DNA of 64,000 nt, taken from NCBI RefSeq assembly GCF_043195135.1, contig NZ_JBAFWP010000003.1; one strand, written 5' to 3'. Under the pieces are notes generated by a model. It searched no databases. It was given only the letters and a program-made list of their open reading frames with translations, and was not told the DNA's origin. Within the stretch, counting starts at the first letter, position 1; every line of letters begins with the position of its first letter. Both the position numbers and the translations under genes were made by a program. The stretch is from NCEH01 sp043195135. Its GTDB lineage: Bacteria > Pseudomonadota > Alphaproteobacteria > Rhizobiales > Xanthobacteraceae. Positions 1 to 12,095 of this stretch are shown here, in pieces.

Positions 1-230
1 GCTTGTGCCTCGGCGGCCTTGCCATCGTCGGCGAGGGTGCTGGCCGCCTCGTAACGGGCGCCGGCGGCCTGCGCCTTCTGGAGGCTGTAATAGCGATAGG
101 CGCTATAGGCGCCGGCGGCGGCGATGATCGCGACCACCAGAAGGATGAAATAAATGCCGAAGCGGTCCCAGAGCCGGCGCAGCCGGTCGCGCCGCAGGTC
201 TTCTTCGATCTCGTGGAAAATGTCGGTCAT
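1..230 (-). CDS. Membrane-anchored tetratricopeptide-like protein (YfgM-like), 3' part missing
   Basis: N-terminal 76 residues of a gene that runs off the left edge. The ATG at 230 opens with MTDIFHEIEEDLRRDRLRRL, followed by one membrane helix at about residues 26-44 (rich in I, L, V, A) and the start of a soluble part with Ala-rich repeats. A short charged N-terminus, a single helix and then TPR-like repeats is the layout of the alphaproteobacterial YfgM-like (DUF2133-type) family, anchored in the inner membrane with the body in the periplasm and linked to envelope protein quality control. In relatives it often precedes bamB and der, which would lie to the left of this window. The family is assigned from layout and the N-terminal sequence only, because the repeat region is not visible. 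Confidence 0.7.
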   Translation of the reverse strand, partial: MTDIFHEIEEDLRRDRLRRLWDRFGIYFILLVVAIIAAAGAYSAYRYYSLQKAQAAGARYEAASTLADDGKAAEAQ

Positions 231-350
231 GAATGGTCCGCAACAGGCACGCGCCGAAACGGCCCGGACAAAGCCCAGGCCAAGGGCGCGTAAACTAGCC
301 ATGCGGCTGCATCGTGGCAAACCCTTCCGGGCGGCGGGACCCCGGTGCGG

Positions 351-1553
351 CTAAAGTTTTGCCCGCAGATGATCCAGAAGCAGCAGGAGCAGCCCCGCCA
401 GGAGCCCCCAGACCGGCGCCCCGAGACCGAAGGCCGAGACCCCCGACACGGTGGTGGTGAAGGTCGCGACCGCCGCGATCCGCCCCTTTTCCTCCGCGAG
501 CGCGGCCGTGAGCGCGCCGGTAAGAGGGGACAGGAGCGCAAGCCCCGCGATGGTCGCGATCAAGGCCGGCGGCAGGGCCGCGAACACCGCCACCATGGTG
601 GCGCCGAACCCGGCCAGGAGAAAATAGAACAGCGCGTAGAACGGCCCGGTGAGGAAGCGCTTCGCGGGATCGGGATGGGCGTCCTTGCCGGTACAGATCG
701 CCGCCGTGATGGCGGACAGTGTCACCGAATGGGAGCCGACCGGCGCCAGGATCAGCGAGGCGAGGCCCGTCGCCGCGAGGATCGAGCCGGTCGGCGGCTG
801 ATAGCCCGAGGCCCGCAGCACCGCGAAGCCGGGCAGGTTCTGCGCCGCCATGCTGACGAGGAACAGGGGCACGCCGAGCCCCAGCATCACGGCGGGGTCG
901 AACACCGGCCAGACGAGGGTGAGCTGCGGCATTTCCCAGCCGCCGGTGAGCGGCGTATTGAGGCCGAAGGCGAACACGCCTGCGCCGCCGGCTACGAGCA
1001 CCGCCAGCACCGCCCAGCTCGGCGAGAACAGCCGCACCAGGAAGAACAGCGCCAGCAGCGGCAGCACCAGGGCCGGGCTCGCCGCCGCATGATCGGCCAC
1101 CGCCATGACGAAACGCGCCAGCACGCCGGCCAGCATCGCCGCCGCCACGCTCACGGGGATCCGCGCGACGAGGCGCCCGAGCGGACGGATGGCGGCGCAC
1201 AGCATCACCAGCACCGCCGCCAGCAGAAAGGCGCCCACCGCCGCCTGCATGCCGATGCCGGCCCCAAAGCCGGCGATCAGCGCGGCTCCCGGCGTCGACC
1301 AGGCGGTGACGATGGGCATGCGGTGCCGCAGGCTGAGATAGAGCGTGCTTCCCGCCGCCCCAAGGCACACGGCGGCAACCCAGGAGGCGGTCTGCGCGGA
1401 GGTCGCCCCCAGCACCGCCGCCGCCGAAAGAACCAGCGGCACCGTGCCGCCGAACCCCACCAGCGCCGCCACGAGCGCGGCGATCACCACCGACAGGCGA
1501 AGCACCGGTCCTTCGCCTTGCCCGTGCGGCTGGGTTTGAGCGGGCGCGTCCAC
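351..1553 (-). CDS. benE: BenE family benzoate/H+ symporter-type transporter
   Basis: A 400-residue, strongly hydrophobic protein with about 11-12 predicted membrane segments, the normal size for BenE. The N-terminal third carries the family's PIVTAWSTPGAALIAGF segment, and the middle holds the conserved NLPGFAVLRASGYQPP and APVGSHSVTLSAITAAICTG stretches. BenE proteins are inner-membrane proton symporters for benzoate, but many members lie outside benzoate clusters and their substrates are unknown. No ben or cat catabolic genes are in this window, so the substrate is not established. The gene follows the beta-lactamase by 7 bases on the same strand and is probably co-transcribed with it and panB. 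The fold and family are clear; only the substrate is uncertain. Confidence 0.87.
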   Translation of the reverse strand: MDAPAQTQPHGQGEGPVLRLSVVIAALVAALVGFGGTVPLVLSAAAVLGATSAQTASWVAAVCLGAAGSTLYLSLRHRMPIVTAWSTPGAALIAGFGAGIGMQAAVGAFLLAAVLVMLCAAIRPLGRLVARIPVSVAAAMLAGVLARFVMAVADHAAASPALVLPLLALFFLVRLFSPSWAVLAVLVAGGAGVFAFGLNTPLTGGWEMPQLTLVWPVFDPAVMLGLGVPLFLVSMAAQNLPGFAVLRASGYQPPTGSILAATGLASLILAPVGSHSVTLSAITAAICTGKDAHPDPAKRFLTGPFYALFYFLLAGFGATMVAVFAALPPALIATIAGLALLSPLTGALTAALAEEKGRIAAVATFTTTVSGVSAFGLGAPVWGLLAGLLLLLLDHLRAKL

Positions 1554-1560
1554 GGCGGCC

Positions 1561-2370
1561 TCAGCGATCCTGAGCCCGAAGGACGGGCTCCAGCGCCATC
1601 AGCGCCTGTCGCCGCGCCCGCAGCCCGAGCGGCTCGTCCACCGCGAAATCGAGCGACATGAAGCGCACGAAGACGAAGGTCCGTCCGCCCTTCTCCGCCC
1701 AGCCGACAAACCAGCCGAGCGGGCGCGTGCGGTCGAGCGACCCGTCATTGAGCTGAAGGAATCCCGACCCCGTCTTGCCGTAGAGCAAATAGCCGGCCGG
1801 CTCCTCGGGCAGCTTCAGCAGGGCGACGGTCTTGTCCACCGCATCGGCGCTGACGGGCAGCTCGCCCTTCAGCATCTTGCGCAGGAAATCGACCTGCTCG
1901 CGGGGCGAGATCTGGAGCGAGGAGGACAGCCATGCGCGAATCAGGCCGTTGTCCTTGCCCGGATCGCCGGAGAGATTCTCATTGCCGTAGGCGAACGCCT
2001 TCACATAGCCGGCGAATCTTTCCGCCCCGAGATTGCGGGTCAGCACCTGGGAATACCAGACGACGGAATTCTTCATCCAGCTCTGCGGCGTCTGCGGGCC
2101 GGCCCAGGTCTCCTTCTGCGCCCCCTCGCCCTCCGCGAGCCCCGGCTCGGTGGTGAACACCGGCGCCGTCGCGCTCTTCAGGATGCCGCTGTCATAGCCC
2201 ATCAGCGCCAGGGCGATCTTGAAGGTGGAGGCGGGAGAATGCCGGCTTGCGCACAGCCCCTGCTTCGCCACCACCTGGGCGGTTTTCAGCTCGGTAACGA
2301 GAAGGCAATCCTCCGCCGCCGCGGCGGGACGGGCGAGCGCCAGCGCCGCGACCAGAAACAGGCCGAGCAT
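1561..2370 (-). CDS. Class D (OXA-type) beta-lactamase
   Basis: All class D active-site motifs are present in order: PASTFK (serine nucleophile and the lysine that is carbamylated), NSVVWYSQ (SxV motif), AYGNEN (YGN motif), a Trp in RAWLSSSLQISPREQVDFL at the place of the lysine-stabilising Trp, and YGKTGSG (KTG motif). The 269-residue length from the ATG at 2370 matches the family, and the N-terminus is a signal peptide ending near ARPAAAA-ED, so the enzyme is periplasmic. An in-frame GTG at 2460 overlaps the panB stop as GTGA and would add 30 residues; translational coupling makes it possible, but the signal peptide favours the ATG. It lies between panB and benE with no mobile element nearby, so it looks like an intrinsic chromosomal gene. 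Resistance spectrum cannot be read from sequence. Confidence 0.9.
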   Translation of the reverse strand: MLGLFLVAALALARPAAAAEDCLLVTELKTAQVVAKQGLCASRHSPASTFKIALALMGYDSGILKSATAPVFTTEPGLAEGEGAQKETWAGPQTPQSWMKNSVVWYSQVLTRNLGAERFAGYVKAFAYGNENLSGDPGKDNGLIRAWLSSSLQISPREQVDFLRKMLKGELPVSADAVDKTVALLKLPEEPAGYLLYGKTGSGFLQLNDGSLDRTRPLGWFVGWAEKGGRTFVFVRFMSLDFAVDEPLGLRARRQALMALEPVLRAQDR

Positions 2371-2456
2371 GGCCAGCGCGCGCCGCCCCCACGCACGGAA
2401 CAGGCCGCGCGCAGGGTTTTCAATAAGGAAGGCTGCGATACCGTCCGCTGGCCGGC

Positions 2457-3284
2457 TCACGCCTTCGGCACCCTGGGCGCATAGGTGTGCTCGGGCCCGG
2501 GGAAGGTGCGCGCCCTGACCTCGTCGGCATAACTGGCCACCGCCTGCTCGATGGCGGGGCCCAGCTCGGCATATTTCTTCACGAACTTCGGCACCCGCTG
2601 CCCAAGGCCGAGCATGTCTTCCAGCACCAGGATCTGGCCGTCGCACGCCGGGCTGCCGCCGATGCCGATGGTCGGCGTCGCGATCTCCTGCGTGATGCGG
2701 CGGGCCACCGGCTCGGCCATGGCCTCCAGCACGATGGCGAAAGCGCCGGCCTCCGATACCGCGCGGGCGTCCTCCACGATGGCGGCGGCCTCCGCATCGT
2801 CGCGGCCGCGGGCCTTGAACGAGCCGAGCGTGTTGATCGCCTGGGGGGTCAGGCCCACATGGCCCATCACCGGCACGCCGCGATCCACCAGGAAACGCAC
2901 GGTCTCCGCCATGCGCACGCCGCCTTCCAGCTTCACCGCCCCGGCGCCGGTCTCCTTGAGCACGCGGGCGGCGGTATGGAACGCCTCCACCGGGCTCGCC
3001 TCATAGCTGCCGAACGGCAGGTCCACGACGATCAGCGCCCGCTTGGTGCCGCGCACCACGGCACGGCCATGCACGATCATCATCTCCACCGTCACGGGAA
3101 CGGTGGTTTCCAGCCCGTGCATCACCATGCCCAGGCTGTCGCCGACGAGGATCACATCCACATGGCGATCCAGCAGCTGGGCGGTATGGGCGTGATAGGA
3201 CGTCAGGCTGACGATGGGGTCCCCGCCCTTGCGCGCGAAGATTTCCGGCGCGGTGACGCGCTTGGCGTCGGCTTGGATGGACAT
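2457..3284 (-). CDS. panB: 3-methyl-2-oxobutanoate hydroxymethyltransferase
   Basis: First committed step of pantothenate (coenzyme A) synthesis: transfers a hydroxymethyl group from methylenetetrahydrofolate to 3-methyl-2-oxobutanoate in the cytoplasm. The 275-residue product is full length. Hallmarks are VSLTSYHAHTAQLLD, the metal-binding VGDSLGMVMHG, DLPFGSY, VKLEGG, GHVGLTPQ, the catalytic Glu in IVLEAM, and TIGIGG near the C-terminus. The ATG at 3284 is chosen because GAGGAA sits 6-8 bases upstream and the family starts here; an open frame continues further upstream. panC is not in the window. The stop overlaps a possible GTG start of the beta-lactamase gene, and NnrU lies 73 bases upstream on the same strand. 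Confidence 0.97.
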   Translation of the reverse strand: MSIQADAKRVTAPEIFARKGGDPIVSLTSYHAHTAQLLDRHVDVILVGDSLGMVMHGLETTVPVTVEMMIVHGRAVVRGTKRALIVVDLPFGSYEASPVEAFHTAARVLKETGAGAVKLEGGVRMAETVRFLVDRGVPVMGHVGLTPQAINTLGSFKARGRDDAEAAAIVEDARAVSEAGAFAIVLEAMAEPVARRITQEIATPTIGIGGSPACDGQILVLEDMLGLGQRVPKFVKKYAELGPAIEQAVASYADEVRARTFPGPEHTYAPRVPKA

Positions 3285-3357
3285 GACGCGTTCCTCGGTA
3301 TGTTTTTGCTTGAAGTCTGGTTGGACGGGAACCCGGCGCATGGCTCCGTCCGAAAAG

Positions 3358-3927
3358 TCAGCCCATGACGGGCACGCCGACGACATAGGGATGGAAGAGG
3401 AAGGCCAGCAGGAGATAGGCGACCAGCCCGCCGGCCACCGCCAGCACGTCTCCGCGATAGCCTTGCGGCGCCACCGGGAGCGGATCGCCCCGGCGCTTCA
3501 GCGAGATGCGGTCATAGACCGCCCAGGCGAGCACGGAGCCGAACAGGACGATCGAGGCGATATCGCCATTGGCCAGCAGGTGGGCCAGCGCCCAGATCTT
3601 CACCGCCACCAGCAGCGGATGCTTGAGCTTCGCCTTGATGTGGCTCGGCACATAGGCCGCGACCCCGGCGATGGCGGCGAACAGCATCAAAAGCATGGTG
3701 ATATGGCGCATGAACGCCGGGGGATCCCACACCGGCGCCGAGCCGGCCGCCCGCCACAGGGCAAATCCATAGGCCGTGAGCAGCAGGCCGCTCACCGCCA
3801 CGAGCGAGAAGAAGCCCTTGTACTGCCCCTCGCCGAGGCGGGCGATCAGATGCGCCCGCGCGCCCCTCAAGCTGATCAGCACATGGACGCCCAGCAACAG
3901 GACGAGCCCGAACAGCATCATGTACAT
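3358..3927 (-). CDS. nnrU: NnrU family membrane protein
   Basis: A 189-residue integral membrane protein with five to six predicted helices. It shows the NnrU features: an N-terminal helix followed by RGARAHLIARLGEGQYKG, a central RHITMLLMLFA segment, and HIKAKLKHPLLVAVKIWALAHLLANGD, whose histidines are typical of this group. NnrU was named from denitrification regulons, where it affects nitric oxide metabolism, but homologues are widespread in alphaproteobacteria that do not denitrify and the molecular role is unclear. No nitrite or nitric oxide reductase genes are here. The ATG at 3927 is preferred to the upstream open frame because AAGGAAA precedes it and the first helix follows directly. 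Confidence 0.85.
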   Translation of the reverse strand: MYMMLFGLVLLLGVHVLISLRGARAHLIARLGEGQYKGFFSLVAVSGLLLTAYGFALWRAAGSAPVWDPPAFMRHITMLLMLFAAIAGVAAYVPSHIKAKLKHPLLVAVKIWALAHLLANGDIASIVLFGSVLAWAVYDRISLKRRGDPLPVAPQGYRGDVLAVAGGLVAYLLLAFLFHPYVVGVPVMG

Positions 3928-4327
3928 GCGCGCATTTCCTTGCCCGACACCCTCGCTCCACCGCAGGGCACGGCCGCTCACACGGACGTGCCTTTGCGCG
4001 GGGCGAGGCGACATTAGAGCATGGCGAGGAAATGTCGATCAGGAATTGGTCGCAGCTTATACATATAAGATATTGATATTGCTATGTATATTTTAAATGT
4101 TTCGCATCCGGGCCGAGCCGGCGCGCGGCGCGGGCCACCAGCGACGGCACTTCGCAGGGCGCCCCTGCGCCGGACGCATGGGGGAAGCGTGTCGGCGGGT
4201 CTTTGATTCGTCGCCCGGCCATGGTATGCGCCACCGCCAACTCGATAACGCAGCCGGGACGAGCTCTTCCGCCGCGTTTCCTTCTTCCCGGCCGACCTTC
4301 GGCCGCGCTCATATCAAGGAGTTGGCC
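3928..4327. other. Intergenic region between divergent nnrU and guaB
   Basis: 400 bases without a convincing gene. It must hold the promoters of the minus-strand nnrU/panB group and of guaB. An AT-rich core at about 4056-4100, against a GC-rich background, is the likely promoter zone. I could not identify a clear -35/-10 pair or an FNR/NNR-type inverted repeat. The guaB ribosome binding site AAGGAG lies at about 4317-4322. Confidence 0.6.
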
Positions 4328-5851
4328 ATGTCGTCGCCCAGCGTGCCCCGCTCGATCCACCCCATTTCCGGTTCGCCCTTTCGCGAAGCGCTGACCTTCG
4401 ACGACGTGCTGCTGCTGCCCGGCCCGTCGGAAGTCATGCCCGGCGATGTGAAGCTGATCAGCCGCCTCACCTCCACCATCACCCTCAACATCCCGATCCT
4501 CTCCGCCGCGATGGATACGGTGACCGAATCGCGCCTCGCCATCGCCATGGCCCAGGCCGGCGGCATCGGCGTCATTCACCGCAACCTCACGCCGGAAATC
4601 CAGGCCGAGCATGTGCGGCAGGTGAAGAAGTTCGAATCGGGCATGGTGGTGAACCCCGTCACCATCCACCCGGACGATACGCTCGCCGACGCCCTGGCCC
4701 TGATGAAGCGCTATTCCATCTCCGGCATCCCGGTGGTGGAACGCGGCTCCAACGGGCGCGGCGGCAAGCTGGTCGGCATCCTCACCAACCGCGATGTGCG
4801 ATTCGCCACCGACCCCACCCAGCGGGTCGCCGAGCTGATGACCAAGGACAAGCTCATCACCGTGGATGAGAGCGTCGACCAGAGCGAAGCCAAGCGCCTG
4901 CTGCATCACCACCGCATCGAGAAGCTGCTGGTGGTGGACAATGAGTATCGCTGCGTCGGCCTGATCACGGTGAAGGACATCGAAAAGGCGGTCGCCAATC
5001 CCAATGCCGCCAAGGACGAGCAGGGCCGCCTGCGCGTCGCCGCCGCCACCACGGTGGGCGAGGACGGCTACGAGCGCACCGAGCGCCTGATCGACGCCGG
5101 CGTGGATCTCGTGGTGGTGGATACCGCCCACGGCCATTCCCGCAAGGTGCTGGACCAGGTGGAGCGCATCAAGCGCCTGTCCAACAAGACCCAGATCCTG
5201 GCCGGCAACATCGCCACCGCCGACGGCGCCAAGGCGCTGATCGACGCCGGCGCGGATGCCATCAAGGTGGGCATCGGCCCGGGCTCCATCTGCACCACCC
5301 GCATCGTCGCCGGCGTGGGCGTGCCCCAGCTTACCGCCGTGATGGACGCGGTGGAGGCCGCCCAGGCCACCAACACCCCGGTGATCGCCGACGGCGGCAT
5401 CAAATATTCCGGCGACCTCGCCAAGGCGCTCGCCGCCGGCGCCTCCTGCGCCATGATCGGCTCGCTGCTCGCCGGCACGGACGAGAGCCCGGGCGAAGTG
5501 TTCCTGTTCCAGGGCCGCTCGTACAAATCCTACCGCGGCATGGGCTCGGTGGGCGCCATGTCGCGCGGCTCGGCGGATCGCTATTTCCAGGCGGAAGTGC
5601 GCGACACGCTGAAGCTGGTTCCGGAAGGCATCGAGGGCCAGGTCGCCTACAAGGGCCCGGTTTCGGCCGTGCTGCACCAGCTCTCCGGCGGCCTGCGGGC
5701 GGCCATGGGCTATGTGGGCGGCGCGGACCTGGCCGAATTCCGCGAGAAGGCGCGCTTCGTGCGCATCTCCTCCGCCGGCCTGCGCGAAAGCCACGTCCAC
5801 GACGTGACCATCACCCGCGAGAGCCCGAACTATCCCATGAGCGGGATCTGA
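4328..5851 (+). CDS. guaB: Inosine-5'-monophosphate dehydrogenase
   Basis: Oxidises IMP to XMP with NAD+, the rate-limiting step of GMP synthesis in the cytoplasm. The 507-residue product has the full architecture: an N-terminal barrel part starting FREALTFDDVLLLPGPSEV, two CBS domains inserted at about residues 105-225 (the regulatory Bateman module), and the catalytic loop GPGSICTTR with the nucleophile at about Cys322. The flap residues and YRGMGSVGAM follow, with the C-terminal TSAGLRESHVHDV-type end (here SSAGLRESHVHDV). The start is fixed by AAGGAG 6 bases upstream of the ATG. A bidirectional hairpin terminator about 55 bases downstream separates it from convergent metH. guaA is not in the window. 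Confidence 0.98.
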   Translation: MSSPSVPRSIHPISGSPFREALTFDDVLLLPGPSEVMPGDVKLISRLTSTITLNIPILSAAMDTVTESRLAIAMAQAGGIGVIHRNLTPEIQAEHVRQVKKFESGMVVNPVTIHPDDTLADALALMKRYSISGIPVVERGSNGRGGKLVGILTNRDVRFATDPTQRVAELMTKDKLITVDESVDQSEAKRLLHHHRIEKLLVVDNEYRCVGLITVKDIEKAVANPNAAKDEQGRLRVAAATTVGEDGYERTERLIDAGVDLVVVDTAHGHSRKVLDQVERIKRLSNKTQILAGNIATADGAKALIDAGADAIKVGIGPGSICTTRIVAGVGVPQLTAVMDAVEAAQATNTPVIADGGIKYSGDLAKALAAGASCAMIGSLLAGTDESPGEVFLFQGRSYKSYRGMGSVGAMSRGSADRYFQAEVRDTLKLVPEGIEGQVAYKGPVSAVLHQLSGGLRAAMGYVGGADLAEFREKARFVRISSAGLRESHVHDVTITRESPNYPMSGI

Positions 5852-5907
5852 GGGACCAGCGCTCGCGCGGACGGACCCGCCGCGTCAGCGATCAGGCTTG
5901 CGGATCG

Positions 5908-5942
5908 AAAAAAGCCGAGGCTGCATGCCTCGGCTTTTTTTT
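5908..5942. terminator. Bidirectional Rho-independent terminator, guaB/metH
   Basis: A perfect stem (AAAAAAGCCGAGG pairing with CCTCGGCTTTTTT) around a 7-base loop CTGCATG, with an A-run before and a T-run after. It can therefore terminate both guaB on the plus strand and metH on the minus strand. It lies in the convergent gap between the two genes, as expected. Confidence 0.95.
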
Positions 5943-6005
5943 GTTGCGCGATTGCGCGGGCTGAAGGCGCGGACGGCTGCCCGTGCCTTAATCCGCGCGC
6001 CGCCT

Positions 6006-9737
<3,732 letters not shown>

Positions 9738-9835
9738 GGTGCACCACTGATCCCGTCTGAGGGGCGTTGATCGTCTACCGGGGTCGGCGGCCCGGACCGC
9801 GAAGGCGGCACCGCCGCCGACTTAGAGAGGAAATC

Positions 9836-10759
9836 TCAGACCGCGACGGCCTGCGCAGGCGCCGCCTCGGTCTCCTTCGCCCGCACGCCGAGCAGGTGGC
9901 AGATGGCATAGACCAGATCGGCGCGGTTCAAGGTGTAGAAATGGATATCGCCGGCGCCGCGATCAACCAGATCGGTCGCCTGCTCGGCCGCCACGGCCGC
10001 CGCGATCAGCTTGCGCGTCTCGGGATCGTTGTCGAGGCCCTCGAAGCGCTTGGCGAGCCAGTCCGGCACGCTGGCGCCGGTGCGCGCGGCGAAGTTGGCG
10101 GCCTGCTTGAAATTGGTCACCGGCAGGATGCCGGGCAGGATCGGAATATCGATGCCGCGCGCGCGTACCTTGTCCAGATAGCGGAAATAGACGTCGTTAT
10201 CGAAGAAGAACTGGGTGATGGCGCGGGTCGCCCCATTGTCCACCTTTTCCTTCAGATAATCGATGTCGGCATCGATGTTCGGGCTCTCGGGATGCTTCTC
10301 GGGATAGGCCGAGACCGAAACCTCGAAATCCCCGAGCCTGCGGATCCCCGCCACGAGGTCGCAGGCATGGGCGTAGCCGTCGGGATGGGGCTCGTACGTC
10401 GTCCCGACGCCGCTCGTGGGATCGCCGCGCAGGGCGACGATGTGCTTCACGCCGGCCTTGGCATAGGAGCGGATCACATCGTCGATCTCCGCGCGGGAAG
10501 CGGCGACGCAGGTGAGATGGGCGGCGGGGGACAGGTCGGTCTCGCGCACGAGGCGCTCGACGGTGGCATGGGTCCGCTCCCGCGTGGAGCCGCCGGCCCC
10601 ATAGGTCACGGAGACGAAGCGCGGCGCGAGCGGCGCAAGGCGCGCCACGCTGGCCCACAGGTTGCGCTCCATCTCCTCGCTCTTCGGCGGGAAGAATTCG
10701 AACGAGACGCCCACCGGCGCCTTGCCAATTTCCCGGCTCGCACGGATCGGCCCGGCCAT
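9836..10759 (-). CDS. metF: Methylenetetrahydrofolate reductase [NAD(P)H]
   Basis: Reduces 5,10-methylenetetrahydrofolate to 5-methyltetrahydrofolate, the methyl donor used by the MetH encoded directly downstream. The 307-residue flavoprotein begins with the family signature VGVSFEFFPPKSEEME and continues with SVTYGAGGSTRERT, HLTCV, IVALRGDP, the flavin/folate-site residues in YPEKHPESP, TRAITQFFFDND and PGILPVTNF. The ATG at 10759 has AGGGAGG about 8 bases upstream and overlaps the stop of the upstream regulator gene (TGATG), which implies translational coupling. A gap of 98 bases leads to metH. Confidence 0.97.
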   Translation of the reverse strand: MAGPIRASREIGKAPVGVSFEFFPPKSEEMERNLWASVARLAPLAPRFVSVTYGAGGSTRERTHATVERLVRETDLSPAAHLTCVAASRAEIDDVIRSYAKAGVKHIVALRGDPTSGVGTTYEPHPDGYAHACDLVAGIRRLGDFEVSVSAYPEKHPESPNIDADIDYLKEKVDNGATRAITQFFFDNDVYFRYLDKVRARGIDIPILPGILPVTNFKQAANFAARTGASVPDWLAKRFEGLDNDPETRKLIAAAVAAEQATDLVDRGAGDIHFYTLNRADLVYAICHLLGVRAKETEAAPAQAVAV

Positions 10760-11778
10760 CACGCAACCTCCCTCTGTTCTTGGGCTTCGGCGACGCGCGG
10801 GTCGCGGGCAAGCCATAAGGATACCGTCAGCGCATCGCCGCCGCTCCGCTCGGGGGCGAGCAGGCGATGCAGGGTCGGAACCAGCCCGGCCTGGGCCAGC
10901 CAATTCTCCACCGCCTCGGCGGAGAAGCCGAGGCGACGGTGGGCATGGGCCTCGCGCAGGAATTCCAGGTCGTGCGGCGCAAAATCGATCACCAGCAGGC
11001 GCCCGCCGGGCCGCAGCAGGCGCGCGGCCTCGCGCACCGCGCGGCCGGCATCGTCCAGGAAGTGCAGCACCTGGTGGATGATGATGGCATCGAAGCTCTC
11101 GCGCGGCATGGCGAGATTGTAGATGTCCCCCTGGCGGACCGAGCAATTGCGGATGCCCGCCTGCTCCAGATGGGCGCGCGCGATGCCCAACATGTCGGGA
11201 GAGAGATCGACGCCCACGCCGCGACCGATCTCGGGCGCAAACAGCTCCAGCATGCGGCCGGTGCCGGTGCCGAGATCCAGCAGCGCGTCGATCGGGCGGC
11301 CGGACAAGGCCTCGCGCACCGCCGCCTCCACCGCCGTCTCGGGCACATGAAGGCTGCGGATGGCATCCCATTGGGCGGCGTGGGCGGCGAAATAGGTCTG
11401 TGCCGCCTGGGCGCGGGCGGCCCGCACCTCGGCGAGGCGTTCGAGATCGCGCCGCGCCACATCGTCCTGCGGGTCGAGCAACTGGAGCAGGATGCCGGCG
11501 AGATGCGCCCCCGGCCCTTCCGCGGCGCGGCGATAGAACATCCAGCTGGCCTCGCGGTGCCGCTCCACCAGCCCGGCATCCGCCAGCAGCTTGAGATGGC
11601 GCGAAATGCGCGGCTGGGACTGGCCGAGAATCTCGGTGAGGTCGGACACGGTCAATTCCGCCTCGCCGAGCACGGCGAGCAGGCGCAGGCGCGTGTCCTC
11701 CCCGGCCGCCTTCAGCCCTTCGAGAAGGACGGCGTAAGGCAGCGGCTTCGCCGTGAGATCGTGGCCAACTAAAGACAT
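10759..11778 (-). CDS. ArsR family regulator fused to a SAM-dependent methyltransferase domain (SahR-like)
   Basis: A 339-residue two-domain protein. Residues about 10-90 form an ArsR winged helix (EDTRLRLLAVLGEAELTVSD, then ILGQSQPRISRHLKLLADAG as the recognition region). Residues about 140-260 form a class I methyltransferase domain with motif I DLGTGTGRMLELF and an acidic GVGVDLSPDML. ArsR regulators of this fused type sit next to methionine-cycle genes in many alphaproteobacteria and are thought to sense S-adenosylhomocysteine or SAM; SahR is the named example. It is the first gene of the operon with metF and metH. The chosen ATG (11778) is overlapped by a perfect operator-like palindrome, leaving no room for a ribosome binding site. 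An alternative frame start lies at 11814. Whether the methyltransferase domain is catalytic or only a sensor is unknown. Confidence 0.88.
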   Translation of the reverse strand: MSLVGHDLTAKPLPYAVLLEGLKAAGEDTRLRLLAVLGEAELTVSDLTEILGQSQPRISRHLKLLADAGLVERHREASWMFYRRAAEGPGAHLAGILLQLLDPQDDVARRDLERLAEVRAARAQAAQTYFAAHAAQWDAIRSLHVPETAVEAAVREALSGRPIDALLDLGTGTGRMLELFAPEIGRGVGVDLSPDMLGIARAHLEQAGIRNCSVRQGDIYNLAMPRESFDAIIIHQVLHFLDDAGRAVREAARLLRPGGRLLVIDFAPHDLEFLREAHAHRRLGFSAEAVENWLAQAGLVPTLHRLLAPERSGGDALTVSLWLARDPRVAEAQEQREVA

Positions 11779-11792
11779 AAAGATATCTTTAT
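11777..11792. promoter_or_regulatory. Operator palindrome for the methionine operon regulator
   Basis: A perfect 16-bp palindrome, ATAAAGATATCTTTAT, that shares two bases with the presumed ATG of the ArsR-methyltransferase gene. It stands out as AT-rich in a GC-rich setting, and matches my recollection of operators described for SahR-type ArsR regulators of methionine metabolism in proteobacteria. Its place implies autoregulation of the operon by blocking the promoter or start region. Confidence 0.8.
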
Positions 11793-12095
11793 ATTGATCC
11801 GAAGCCGTTTTCAAGCGGCTCGACCGTTACCCTTCTGCAACGCAGATCAGGATTGCACCACGATTAGGTGACCGACGCGTCTTTGCGTTGCACCGCCCTC
11901 GGGCGAGCGTTACGAGATCAAGGGAACACTCGGTGCCTTCAGGTGGTTATGGAAGCGGCGGGGGCCATGGTCGAGTGGGCTTGATTCATCGCATGGGCGC
12001 TTGGCGCCCCGGCGTGCAAGCTTCGCAAGACGATGACGTGAAAAAATTCCGTCCGTTTCCAATTTCGTCACGTTTCAGGATTAACAACGAATCCC
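11793..12095. other. Intergenic region between the methionine operon and the L,D-transpeptidase gene
   Basis: About 300 bases between divergent genes, with no gene seen. A short hairpin (AGCCG paired with CGGCT, 11813-11831) lies upstream of the regulator gene but lacks a T-run. I looked for a SAM-II or SAH riboswitch on the minus strand: a CGTGGTG element is present, but its expected pairing partner is not, so I do not call one. The last 60 bases before 12096 are moderately AT-rich and probably hold the L,D-transpeptidase promoter. Confidence 0.5.

Noticed and set aside
4056..4100. AT-rich stretch checked for an FNR/NNR box for nnrU
   Set aside because: TTGAT occurs, but no matching ATCAA at the right spacing; no operator call is justified.
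9738..9835. Possible cobalamin riboswitch directly upstream of metH
   Set aside because: No B12 box or associated core elements in the 98-base gap; metH is inside an operon.
11800..11880. Possible SAM-II or SAH riboswitch before the methionine regulator
   Set aside because: A CGTGGTG element is present, but the expected complementary CCACG and the conserved core are missing. The palindromic operator explains regulation.
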